Part shown: positions 1-8,788 of the stretch, in pieces
Layout: each line of letters starts with the position of its first letter
Position numbering within the stretch: position 1 is the first letter of the stretch
Assembly: GCF_014192105.1 (NCBI RefSeq)
Contig: NZ_JACHXK010000004.1
Coordinates: forward strand, 434,001-498,000
From: Paenibacillus phyllosphaerae
Lineage (GTDB): Bacteria > Bacillota > Bacilli > Paenibacillales > Paenibacillaceae
DNA: 64,000 bases
Direction: 5' to 3'
Made by a program: the position numbers and the translations under genes
Notes under the pieces: generated by a model
Database searches by the model: none
Told to the model about the DNA's origin: nothing
What the model saw: the letters and a program-made list of their open reading frames with translations, nothing else

Positions 1-1807
1 CCTCGATCAGGCCGTTATATACGCCGCCATGCCGTATTAGCTCCTCGTGCGTACCTTGTTCGACAATCCGACCGTGATCCAGCACAACGATGCGGTCCGC
101 ATTGCGGATCGTCGACAGCCGATGCGCGACGATGAACGAAGTGCGTCCGGCCAGCAGCTTTTTGAGCGCTTCCTGAATCTTCAGCTCCGTCTCCGTATCG
201 ATGCTTGCGGTGGCTTCATCCAGGATGAGAATACGCGGGTCTGCCAACAACGCGCGGGCGAAGGATAACAGCTGCCGCTGTCCCATCGACAGCACATTCC
301 CCCGCTCTTGAACTTCCGTATCGTAGCCGCCGGGCAAGCTCATGATGAATTCGTGCGCATCGACCGCTTTGGCCGCTTCCACAATCTCCGCATCGGTAGC
401 GTTCAGACGGCCGAAACGAATGTTATCCCGAATCGTGCCCGAGAAAATAAACGTATCCTGCAGCACGACCCCGACCTGGGAACGCAGGCTCTCGATCGTC
501 ACACCGCGGATATCGATGCCATCCACTTTCACCGCGCCTTGAACCGGATCGTAGAACCGCGAGAGCAAGTTCATGATCGTGCTTTTGCCTGAGCCGGTAT
601 GCCCGACTAGCGCGATCGTCTGCCCGGCTTTCACCTCGAGAGAGATCCCTTTAAGCGCAGGCCGGCCCTTTTCGTATTCGAACACGAGATTGTCGAAATG
701 GACATCGCCGCGAATCGCCGGCAGATCCCGGGCATCCGGCAATTCGGCAACGGTCGGCTTCTCGTCGATATACTCGAAAATCCGCTCCGATGAAGCCATG
801 GCGATCAGCAGTTGCGCGTACATTTGGCCCAACCGGTTGATCGGATCCCAGAAGTTGCCGATATAGTTGGCGAAACCGACGAGCAAGCCGACGGTAATCG
901 CGCCGGTCTGAATCAGATGCGATCCGTACCAGAAGAGGATGAGCGTCCCCACGGCCGAAGTGATCTCGATTACGGGACCGAACGCCTGGTTCAGCGCGGA
1001 CGCTTTGTTCCATGCCTTGATGTTGATGCTGTTAATATGGTTGAAGAAAGCGAAGTTCTCCTTCTCCTGCGTGTATGCCTGGGTGACCCGCATCCCTTGA
1101 ATCGATTCGTTCAAGTGCGAATTGATCCGGGACTGCTTCATCCTTACGTCCTGCCAGGCAAACCGGATCCGCTTGCGCAGCGCCGTTGACACGAAGAACA
1201 TGAGCGGCACCGTAATCATGATCGCAAGCCCCAGCTTGAAGTTCCAAGCGAGCAGAATGATCACGATACCGACCAGCTGCACGCAGTCCATCAGCAAGTT
1301 AACCACGCCGTTGGTGAACAGATCCTGCAGCGAGTTGACGTCGTTCGTGACGCGGACGAGGACCGAACCTGCCGGACGTTTATCGAAGAAGCGGAACGAG
1401 AGTTTCTGGATATGGTGGAACAAGTCTTTGCGCAAATCGTAAATGACGCGCTGGCCGATAATATTCGTGTACTTAATCCGTAACGTGTTGGCTCCCCATT
1501 GGATAATATAAAGGGCTAACATAATGGCCGCATACGTGTACAGCTTCGATAGGCTTGGTTCGCCTGTTGCCGGCGCGATCGCTTCGTCGATCGCTTTGAT
1601 GATCAAGGCCGGGATCGCCAATCGCGTCGCGGTCCCGAGTACCATCATGACGAGCACGAGCGGCAGCATCTGTTTGGCATATGGACGCATGTAGCGGAAC
1701 AGACGCGCTAATTGCGACCAATTAAACGGTTTTTCGATCGCGTCATCGTCCTTATAAATAAATCGTTCGCGGTTGTCCGTACGAGCGGACTTCTCGTGGC
1801 TTTTCAC
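1..1807 (-). CDS. ABC exporter subunit (fused membrane and ATPase domains), partial
   Basis: This is the second subunit of a likely heterodimeric ABC exporter; its C-terminus runs off the left edge, probably by only a few residues. The GTG start at 1807 overlaps the TGA stop of the upstream subunit gene (GTGA), so the two are translationally coupled. An N-terminal six-helix membrane domain is followed by an ATPase domain with Walker A GHTGSGKST, signature LSMGQRQLLSFARAL, Walker B ILILDEATASID with the catalytic Glu present, and an H-loop AHRLST. The signature departs from LSGGQ while Walker B is canonical, the mirror image of its partner. The substrate cannot be read from sequence; drugs or lipids are usual for this family. 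Confidence 0.93.
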   Translation of the reverse strand, partial: MKSHEKSARTDNRERFIYKDDDAIEKPFNWSQLARLFRYMRPYAKQMLPLVLVMMVLGTATRLAIPALIIKAIDEAIAPATGEPSLSKLYTYAAIMLALYIIQWGANTLRIKYTNIIGQRVIYDLRKDLFHHIQKLSFRFFDKRPAGSVLVRVTNDVNSLQDLFTNGVVNLLMDCVQLVGIVIILLAWNFKLGLAIMITVPLMFFVSTALRKRIRFAWQDVRMKQSRINSHLNESIQGMRVTQAYTQEKENFAFFNHINSINIKAWNKASALNQAFGPVIEITSAVGTLILFWYGSHLIQTGAITVGLLVGFANYIGNFWDPINRLGQMYAQLLIAMASSERIFEYIDEKPTVAELPDARDLPAIRGDVHFDNLVFEYEKGRPALKGISLEVKAGQTIALVGHTGSGKSTIMNLLSRFYDPVQGAVKVDGIDIRGVTIESLRSQVGVVLQDTFIFSGTIRDNIRFGRLNATDAEIVEAAKAVDAHEFIMSLPGGYDTEVQERGNVLSMGQRQLLSFARALLADPRILILDEATASIDTETELKIQEALKKLLAGRTSFIVAHRLSTIRNADRIVVLDHGRIVEQGTHEELIRHGGVYNGLIE

Positions 1808-3597
1808 TGGGCAACCCCTCTTTCCACTTGCACCGACTTCGTCTCGCCCGTATTCGGCCTATCGGCATATTGAATATTGTACGTATCTTGATAAGGCCCG
1901 GGCTGCCGGATCAGATCGTCATGTCTGCCGCGCTGCACGACCAAGCCTTTGTCGAGCACCAGAATTTCGTCCGCATGACGCAGGGAGGAGATGCGGTGCG
2001 CGATGATGAACGTCGTCCGTCCCGCCATAACTTCCTTGAAGCCTGCCTGGATTTCATGTTCGGTCTCCATATCGACGGCGCTTGTCGCGTCATCGAGAAT
2101 GAGGATTTTCGGATTCTTGAGCAGGGCGCGAGCGATTGCAATCCGCTGCTTCTGTCCGCCCGATAACCCCATTCCCCGCTCCCCTACGACCGTTTCATAG
2201 CCTTCTGGCATCTCCATGATAAAGTCGTGCGCCTTGGCTAATTTGGCCGCATGGATAATGTCATCCATCGTCACGTCTTTGACGCCGTAAGCGATATTAT
2301 CGCGGATCGAGCAGGAGAAGAGGAAAGTTTCCTGGAATACCGTCGCGATATGACGACGCAAGCTTTCGAGCGACATATTCTTGATATCGATGCCATCGAT
2401 CGAGATCGTCCCCGACTGGGCGTGATAAGCTCTCATCAACAGCTGGATTATCGTCGATTTGCCCGATCCCGTCCCTCCCAACAAGCCGATGACCGATCCT
2501 GCAGGCGCATTCAGGTTGATATTCGTGAGTGCAGGCGTTTTGTCCGCGTAATGGAACGTTACATGTTCGAAACGGACATGACCCTTCACATGTTCGGGCT
2601 CCAACACCACCGGTGCCTCGACGTCTTTGACATGGACGTAGTGGTTGAGCAGTTCAATCAGCCGCTCGCCGGAAGCCTTCGATTGCGTGTAGTTGTTGAT
2701 ATGGAAGCCAAGCCCCCACATTGGACCGATAATGTACCAGATCATACTGAAGAATGCGACCAGCTCGCCTAAAGACAACGAGCCTTGGATAACCATTCTT
2801 CCGCCGACGACCAGCAGGATGACGACACATAGGCTAGCCAGAATCTCCATGATCGGGAAGTAACGTCCCCATAGATTCGAAGCCCCGATCTGATTCGTCT
2901 TGTAGGCCTCGCTGCGGATGGAGAACTTATCCATCTCATGCGACTCGCGAGCGAACGATTTGACCGTCCGAACGCCCGTAATGTTTTCTTGTACGGCTGT
3001 CGTCAAGTCGCTCATCGCTTGGCGCATCTCGCGGAAGGCTGGATGGATGAGCTTCTCGAACCGTACGGCCGTGAGTGCGAGCACCGGTATGGTGACCATC
3101 GTGAGAAGCGTCAGCTGCCAGCTCATCGACATCATCATCGCCGCGCCGAAGCCGACCATCAAGAACATATTCAAAATCTGCGCGAAGCCGAATCCGATAA
3201 AGTTGCGGAGCGCTTCCAAATCAGCCGTCAGCCGCGACATGAGATCCCCTGTACGGGCGGTATCATAATACTGGAACGACAGCGTTTGCAGTTTCTCATA
3301 ACAAGCATTGCGGAGCCGGAAGGCTACCCGGTTGCCAAGCCTTCCTCCGAAGAATCCGTGCAGGAATTGCAGTGTTCCTTTCAGCACGACGACGCCGACC
3401 ACCGTTAGGGATAGCGCCGGAACTGCGTCATACTCGCCTGGCTTAATGACATCGTCGATCAGAATGCGGAGCATGTTCGGGTAGACCAGCCCTAGTGCCG
3501 TTGCGATCATCAAACATACGATTGAAGCCACCAAACTTTTGCGCTCCACCCAATAATACGGTTTCAGTCGCCTAAAAACGTCCAACTTCTCTCCCAC
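1804..3597 (-). CDS. ABC exporter subunit with degenerate catalytic site
   Basis: This 597-residue fused membrane/ATPase subunit is the first gene of the exporter pair. It shows Walker A GGTGSGKST, a canonical signature LSGGQKQRIAIARALL, and Walker B ILILDDATSAVD with Asp in place of the catalytic Glu. Paired with the LSMGQ signature of its partner this gives one degenerate and one consensus ATP site, as known for TM287/288-type and BmrC/BmrD-type heterodimers. The GTG at 3597 has no spaced ribosome site; a TTG at 3585 (MDVFRRLKPYYW) lies 11 nt after GGAG and is a good alternative start. No terminator separates it from the next gene. Confidence 0.93.
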   Translation of the reverse strand: MGEKLDVFRRLKPYYWVERKSLVASIVCLMIATALGLVYPNMLRILIDDVIKPGEYDAVPALSLTVVGVVVLKGTLQFLHGFFGGRLGNRVAFRLRNACYEKLQTLSFQYYDTARTGDLMSRLTADLEALRNFIGFGFAQILNMFLMVGFGAAMMMSMSWQLTLLTMVTIPVLALTAVRFEKLIHPAFREMRQAMSDLTTAVQENITGVRTVKSFARESHEMDKFSIRSEAYKTNQIGASNLWGRYFPIMEILASLCVVILLVVGGRMVIQGSLSLGELVAFFSMIWYIIGPMWGLGFHINNYTQSKASGERLIELLNHYVHVKDVEAPVVLEPEHVKGHVRFEHVTFHYADKTPALTNINLNAPAGSVIGLLGGTGSGKSTIIQLLMRAYHAQSGTISIDGIDIKNMSLESLRRHIATVFQETFLFSCSIRDNIAYGVKDVTMDDIIHAAKLAKAHDFIMEMPEGYETVVGERGMGLSGGQKQRIAIARALLKNPKILILDDATSAVDMETEHEIQAGFKEVMAGRTTFIIAHRISSLRHADEILVLDKGLVVQRGRHDDLIRQPGPYQDTYNIQYADRPNTGETKSVQVERGVAQ

Positions 3598-3883
3598 TCC
3601 CCATTGCCATATTTATAAACATGAGTGAATATTAACAGCTTAAGGCAAGGATCAGCAAACAACGAACGAACGCGTATATATGGCAAAATGCGCTTACTTC
3701 CCCATCCTGTGACGTGGAGAGGGGGTATTCTTTCATATTGTCATAAATTGTGACCAACATGTGGCTCTTGCTCCGTTTTTGCACATTCGCTTGTGGTTTT
3801 TGCAGGATCTCATTGATAGCAAAAAAGCATAGGTTTTGCGGCTTTTAAGCGCTTAAAGTTCAGCATTGGGAAGCCGGTACGCC
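3598..3883. other. gene-free stretch upstream of the ABC exporter operon
   Basis: No coding region is supported here. The stretch must hold the promoter of the exporter genes, but I see no pair of -35/-10 boxes clearly better than chance. A near-perfect palindrome lies around 3842-3858 (AAGCGCTT core), which could be an operator. The region is AT-richer than its neighbours. Confidence 0.5.
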
Positions 3884-3931
3884 AAAAAGCTCCAGTCACC
3901 GATAAGCTGTCTTATCGATGTCTGGAGCTTT
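3884..3931 (-). terminator. intrinsic terminator of the dynA transcript
   Basis: Outer stem arms 3887-3895 and 3922-3930 (CTGGAGCTT type) are perfectly complementary. Inside them is a second hairpin (CGATAAG / CTTATCG). Read on the minus strand the stem is followed by TTTTT. It lies just after the dynA stop. Confidence 0.85.
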
Positions 3932-3947
3932 CCTTATGAAGTCTGGA

Positions 3948-6900
3948 TTAAATGGCAGCCAGTTCAGCTTCAAGCTGCTGCAGAGCTTGCAGATCGGCGT
4001 GCCCGCTGAGCGAGCGCAGCTTGCCTTGTACGAATACATCGGCATCCTTGGCAAGCGCGGACATGCCGTGCGACACCGCCTCCTGCCATAGAAGCGCATA
4101 ACGCGTGCTCCAAGCTTCGCCGGCCCTGTCGATCCAATCCTGGAGCGGCTTGGCGAGTTCATCATCGAACGCCTTGCGGAGCTGCTGCTTTCCTTCCCCT
4201 TCGAAGAAATGTCTTGGCGTCTTGAAGCGGCTCCATAGCCACTTGGCATCGATCCGCTCCGCGCGCCATTCCGGCTGCTCTTCCGGCGTCGGAATGACGA
4301 TCGGCTTAAAGCTGGAAGCCTCAAAGCCTTCCAGCAGCTTTGCGATTTCCGCCGCCGTATCCGCATAACGTTTGGCAGCCAGTTTGTTGAGCGCATTATC
4401 CAATCGGAGCGATGTGGCTTGCAGCTCCTGAGACAGTTCAATTTGCAACAAGCGCTGAAGCTCCAACCAGGAGGTCCATAACGCTTTTTTCATGTCGCGG
4501 CCGTCATCCTGCAAGGAGGATGGGTTAAACGCGTAGTTGTAATGATCGCCGAAACGGAATTGCACGCGCTGCAGCACGTAGAACAACAGCTCCTTGAGCT
4601 CCTGCTCTAACTGCGGATTGCCGCTGCTGCTAATTGACGGCGAAGCCGCAAGCTGCCGTGCAGCCTCTGCCGATTGCGCAAGTCGCTGCTGTTCCGCTTC
4701 TCTGGCGGCAGCATCCCCTTGCGCCGCGCGCACCCATTGCCCAATGGTGCGGCGGGAGCGTTTCAGCTCCTCTTCGGCGGATTCAACCGCCAGCTTGCCA
4801 AGATCATAACGGGTAAAAGCAAAGAATGAGGACTCGAATGCCTGAATACCCGATTGCGCAATGAGCCGTTCACTTCCGGATTGTTTGCCTTCAAGCGCCA
4901 GCAAACTCGAGACAGGGAACATGCGCGGGAACCGGATGCTGTGCTGCTGTAGATTGCGTTCAACATGCGCCATAACGCCTTGCAGTTCTTCCTCACTTGC
5001 GGCAAGGTCGGCTGCATTGACGATGAAGAACATTTTATCGAGCTCGAACTGGTCCTTCACGCGGCCAAGCTGCTCAAGGAATTGGCGATCGGCCTGCGAG
5101 AACGCATGGTTGTAATACGTAACGAACAGAATCGCATCCGCATTCTTAATATAATTGAACGCGACGCCAGTATGGCGGGCATTGACCGAATCCGCTCCCG
5201 GTGTATCGACCAGTACGATCCCCTGTGCTGTAAGCGGGTTGGCATGATGCAGCACGATTTCACTGACGAAACAAGATCGGGATTCTTCCGCGACGTATCG
5301 CCTGTACATGCTGTTATCAACCGCTAGATGCTGGCCTAACAGCGCCTCATGTTCAGCCCAGCCTTTAGCTGCCGCCTTCAAGAAGCTGTAGTGCGGCCGG
5401 CCTCCGGCATGAACGCCGTCAGGAGTAAGTCGCCCAATGCGTGCCAGCACGTCTTTATCTTGCAGGCCATCGACCGACTCGCCGAGCAACTGCAAGGAAT
5501 ACTTCAGATCTTCCAGCATGGCAGCCCGGCTCTTCATCACGACAGATGCCGTACCGCTCGGACGTTCAGGCGTCGGCGGAACAATCCGGTTCACGGCTGC
5601 CGTCGTCGGATTCGGCGACACAGGCAGGACGGAAGCTCCGAGTAACGCATTGGCAAGCGAGGACTTGCCCGCGCTAAACGCACCGAACAGCGCAATCGTG
5701 AATTGGCTATTGCTCAGGCGCTCTGCTTTCTCTCTCATTCCCGCAACCGCGGCTGCGAGCATATCGTGAGGAGCGAGCAGGTCTGCCGCCTGGAGCAAAC
5801 GCTGCGCGGCCTTACGCTGAGGCGCGAGCGCTCCATCGTCTAGTGCGTGCTCAGCATCCTCATTCGTGAACACGGACTCTGTTGCCTGCGCTACAAGCGC
5901 TTCATCCACAGACTGAATCGCCGCTTCTGGAGCCGTCTCTTTCAGCGGCTCTCGGGAAGCGGAAGGCTCAGGCCGAGGAAGTATGACAGCTGGAGGACGG
6001 GCAGGCAGCTGTTGGATCAACTGGGCTTCATGCGCCTTGGCTGAATCGTTCATCCGATTCAACTCTTGCAAGGCACCTGTTTGCCCCGCCAGCTCATTCA
6101 GACGTTGGCGGATCGGTTCCAGCTTCTCATCCAGTCGCACGGTTGCTCGTGCTGCTTGTTCATCCACCCAAGGAAGGACTTGCTTCTTGTAATGGCTCTT
6201 CAAATCCGCTGCAACACCATGACAGTACGTCATGGTGTATTCGTTACCGAACACGGCTCCCGTATTCACATGGTCGATAATCCATGAATGATCGACTTGC
6301 CATTGGAACATATGGTCAAGCTCTTGTTCCAACTCCTCGCCGCGGTAACCATTGGCGTCAGCCGCTTTACGAAGAAGGTCCTTCAAGTGCCAGACGATAC
6401 TAGCCTCTATTCTGGCGGACAAATCCTCTCGGAACAGCGTCAATCGGCGCTCCTGTTCGGCAGTCGTCTTCGCACCGGCGAACAGCAGCCCCATCTTGAA
6501 ACCAGGCTTACGGCTCTCCAGGAACGAGTGAGCGAGGTCGCGGGTAGCGGCTGGCGTCACAATGGCGCTATCGAGCAAAGACGTGATATCGCTCAGCAGC
6601 TTGGTCCGATATTGTTCCTTCTGTGCCATACCTTCTTGCAGCTGAAGCTGAAGCTGTGCGATCTCGGCTTGCAGAGCGTCCGCTGCCTCTTCACCGCCAG
6701 CAGCCTCGAGTAGCGCTTCCCGCTTCGAAGCAGACTGTTCATCCAGCAGCTTCATATGCTCACGAACGAGATGTCGGGCAGAATCGAACACGCTGCCACC
6801 GGCCAATGGTTCGCGCAGCGGTCTTAAGTCTGCGAACAACTGCAGCAGCTTCTCCCACTCTGAGTAATGGTGGTCCGGCTGGCGCAAAGACAGATATATG

Positions 6901-7604
6901 ATGCCGCTAGGCTCCAGATGCCAGTTGGCGAAGCCCTCTTCCACACTTCGGCGGTACTCCTCGAATGACAGTTCCCGCTCCCGATGCTTATCGATTTGGT
7001 TCACGATCAAATAGAGCGGTTTCCCCCACTCCTTCAACTGCTTGGCGAACGTGAAATTGATCTCCGACATGACATGGTTATAGTCCATGACATAGAACAC
7101 CACGTCAGCCAGATGCAAAGCCGACTCCGTTGACATGCGGTGCGCATCGTCGGTGGAATCAATACCCGGCGTATCGAGCAGGATGGTGTGGTCGCCTAAG
7201 GTCGGAATCGGATAAGACAGCTCAACCGACAAGATGGCTTCGCCATCCTTGCAGTAGTCATCTAATTGATCAAGCGGAACTGTTGCCTTTTCCTTCGTCC
7301 CATTGTGCAGACGAGTGACCATTGCCTTCGCATCGCCGCCGCGGATCGTAACGACGTTCGCACTCGTCGGAATCGGACTGGAAGGCAGCAAGTTGGTGCC
7401 GCATATCCGATTGACGAGCGTTGATTTGCCAGCCGAGAAGTGTCCGCAGAATGCGATAGCCAGCTTGCGGTCCGCAAGCTTGGCTTCCAGCTCCTGAAGA
7501 CGCTGGGCATGCTGCTGATCCCCTGCATCGGCCATAGTCTGTGCCATTTGCTCAAGCGCAGCGAGCATCGGACTTGCATCCGACTGAGCAACACGATTGC
7601 TCAT
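3948..7604 (-). CDS. dynA: dynamin-family GTPase with two tandem GTPase units (DynA/YpbR-like)
   Basis: This is a double-headed bacterial dynamin of about 1218 residues, close to the length of B. subtilis DynA. DynA is known to tether and fuse membranes and to help the cell survive membrane damage. The first GTPase domain has GHFSAGKST (G1), DTPGIDSTDD (G3) and NQID (G4). The second, near residue 610, has GAFSAGKSS, DTPGADSVNARHT and a weaker G4 NAAD. Long helical stalk regions follow each head. I chose the ATG at 7604 (MSNRVAQ) because GGGAGAGAGAG lies just before it; the ATG 10 codons upstream has no such site. It follows a small hypothetical gene and nth, and ends at a strong terminator. 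Confidence 0.93.
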   Translation of the reverse strand: MSNRVAQSDASPMLAALEQMAQTMADAGDQQHAQRLQELEAKLADRKLAIAFCGHFSAGKSTLVNRICGTNLLPSSPIPTSANVVTIRGGDAKAMVTRLHNGTKEKATVPLDQLDDYCKDGEAILSVELSYPIPTLGDHTILLDTPGIDSTDDAHRMSTESALHLADVVFYVMDYNHVMSEINFTFAKQLKEWGKPLYLIVNQIDKHRERELSFEEYRRSVEEGFANWHLEPSGIIYLSLRQPDHHYSEWEKLLQLFADLRPLREPLAGGSVFDSARHLVREHMKLLDEQSASKREALLEAAGGEEAADALQAEIAQLQLQLQEGMAQKEQYRTKLLSDITSLLDSAIVTPAATRDLAHSFLESRKPGFKMGLLFAGAKTTAEQERRLTLFREDLSARIEASIVWHLKDLLRKAADANGYRGEELEQELDHMFQWQVDHSWIIDHVNTGAVFGNEYTMTYCHGVAADLKSHYKKQVLPWVDEQAARATVRLDEKLEPIRQRLNELAGQTGALQELNRMNDSAKAHEAQLIQQLPARPPAVILPRPEPSASREPLKETAPEAAIQSVDEALVAQATESVFTNEDAEHALDDGALAPQRKAAQRLLQAADLLAPHDMLAAAVAGMREKAERLSNSQFTIALFGAFSAGKSSLANALLGASVLPVSPNPTTAAVNRIVPPTPERPSGTASVVMKSRAAMLEDLKYSLQLLGESVDGLQDKDVLARIGRLTPDGVHAGGRPHYSFLKAAAKGWAEHEALLGQHLAVDNSMYRRYVAEESRSCFVSEIVLHHANPLTAQGIVLVDTPGADSVNARHTGVAFNYIKNADAILFVTYYNHAFSQADRQFLEQLGRVKDQFELDKMFFIVNAADLAASEEELQGVMAHVERNLQQHSIRFPRMFPVSSLLALEGKQSGSERLIAQSGIQAFESSFFAFTRYDLGKLAVESAEEELKRSRRTIGQWVRAAQGDAAAREAEQQRLAQSAEAARQLAASPSISSSGNPQLEQELKELLFYVLQRVQFRFGDHYNYAFNPSSLQDDGRDMKKALWTSWLELQRLLQIELSQELQATSLRLDNALNKLAAKRYADTAAEIAKLLEGFEASSFKPIVIPTPEEQPEWRAERIDAKWLWSRFKTPRHFFEGEGKQQLRKAFDDELAKPLQDWIDRAGEAWSTRYALLWQEAVSHGMSALAKDADVFVQGKLRSLSGHADLQALQQLEAELAAI

Positions 7605-7669
7605 TTCTCTCTCTCTCCCTATCCATGCCTTCATGAGCGAACATTCCGAACCGGAATCGTTACGCTGGA

Positions 7670-7939
7670 CTAAGCCGTTTCTTCAGCTGTCGGAAGGCAG
7701 ATTTCGAATACTTCACCATGTTGCAGAATCGTAACGTTGCGGCCTTTCTCGCGCATAACGACAACCTCCGGTTTCACGCGCATACGTTCAATATATTGAT
7801 CCGGCACTTCACCTGCGCCAGATACCGTTACGCCTTCGATGACTTTTTCTTCGTTCTCTGCCGGAGGAGACTCCATTACCTGCTCGTAGATATCAGAGAA
7901 CAGACCAAAATCCTTTGTGTAAACGGAAATGCATTTCAT
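7670..7939 (-). CDS. small conserved-looking protein between nth and dynA
   Basis: This 89-residue protein starts 6 nt after the nth stop with AAAGGA in front, so it is very likely expressed in the nth-dynA operon. It begins MKCISVYTKDF, has no signal peptide or membrane segment, and is acidic in the middle and at the C-terminus. Its size and position recall the small ypbS-type gene beside dynA in bacilli, but I cannot confirm homology from memory. I do not recognise a domain and assign no function. Confidence 0.75.
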   Translation of the reverse strand: MKCISVYTKDFGLFSDIYEQVMESPPAENEEKVIEGVTVSGAGEVPDQYIERMRVKPEVVVMREKGRNVTILQHGEVFEICLPTAEETA

Positions 7940-7945
7940 AGTTTC

Positions 7946-8641
7946 TCATCCTTTGCTCATTGTTTTCGTTTTCTTAGGGGCTGCCTTGGAACGGGCTGCC
8001 GGCTTCATTCTTGCCTTGCCCTCCTTACACAGTTCAAGGAGCGGGCAAACCGGGCAATTCGGGTTCTGCGCCTTGCAATGGTACCTTCCGAAGAATATGA
8101 GGCGATGATGGGTCACAGTCCACTCATCTTTAGGGACTAGCTTCATCAGCTTCTTCTCGACTTCCAGTACGCTGTCATCCGGTTTGGCGATGCCAAGCCG
8201 CTTGGATACCCGCTCTACGTGCGTATCCACGGCAATCGCCGGGACGCCGAATGCGTTGGAGACCACGACATTGGCCGTCTTGCGACCGACACCCGGAAGT
8301 TTCGTCAGTTCCTCATGCTGCTGAGGAATTTCGCCTTCGTACTCGTCAAGGACCAACCGGCACAGCTTCTGTATATTCGCGGCTTTATTGCGAAACAGAC
8401 CGATTCGGCGAATATCGCCTTCCAATTCTTCCAAAGGCACGGCCAAATAGTCTTCTGGCTTGCGATACTTTTGGAACAGCGTTGCCGTAACTTTATTGAC
8501 GGTTTCGTCCGTACATTGGGCTGAGAGCAATACGGCGATCGTCAGCTCGAACGGATTGCTGTGATTCAGCTCGCAATGTGCATCGGGGAACATCTCGCCC
8601 ATGACGCGCAAGATGTGATGCATTTTTTCTTTTGCATTCAA
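7946..8641 (-). CDS. nth: endonuclease III, DNA glycosylase/AP lyase
   Basis: Nth removes oxidised pyrimidines and nicks AP sites in base excision repair. The helix-hairpin-helix with its catalytic Lys is visible (LPGVGRKTANVV), followed by the Asp-containing VDTHVERVSKRLG. A C-terminal iron-sulfur cluster motif has the spacing Cys-X6-Cys-X2-Cys-X5-Cys (CKAQNPNCPVCPLLELC). The TTG at 8641 matches the family N-terminus and follows GGGGGAGAGAG; a TTG seven codons upstream sits inside that site. After the cluster a short basic tail (KPAARSKAAPKKTK) is added. It is first gene of the nth-hypothetical-dynA unit. Confidence 0.96.
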   Translation of the reverse strand: MNAKEKMHHILRVMGEMFPDAHCELNHSNPFELTIAVLLSAQCTDETVNKVTATLFQKYRKPEDYLAVPLEELEGDIRRIGLFRNKAANIQKLCRLVLDEYEGEIPQQHEELTKLPGVGRKTANVVVSNAFGVPAIAVDTHVERVSKRLGIAKPDDSVLEVEKKLMKLVPKDEWTVTHHRLIFFGRYHCKAQNPNCPVCPLLELCKEGKARMKPAARSKAAPKKTKTMSKG

Positions 8642-8679
8642 AGAACTCTCTCTCCCCCACAAATGGGCTATCGTTTCAA

Positions 8680-8708
8680 AGTGTAGCGAATAATGTCACA
8701 ATACGCAA
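8680..8708 (-). promoter_or_regulatory. candidate sigma-A promoter for nth
   Basis: On the minus strand TTGCGT and TACACT are 17 nt apart, and the -10 box lies about 40 nt before the nth start. Both boxes are weak matches, so this is a position-based proposal. Confidence 0.35.
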
Positions 8709-8740
8709 CTCAAAAGAGCGCTTTCATCGGCACATTTCAT

Positions 8741-8778
8741 AAAAAAAAGCTGTTCCGTCATAAAGACGAAACAGCTTT
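8741..8778 (-). terminator. intrinsic terminator of the amidase-GerMN-SLH operon
   Basis: A stem of about 13 bp (AAGCTGTTTCGTC with one mismatch) is closed by a short loop and followed on the minus strand by eight T residues. It lies 11 nt after the SLH gene stop. Confidence 0.9.
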
Positions 8779-8788
8779 GTCCATCATC

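Noticed and set aside
8713..8726. Possible catabolite-repression site upstream of nth
   Set aside because: The end of the motif does not match the cre consensus and there is no metabolic reason.
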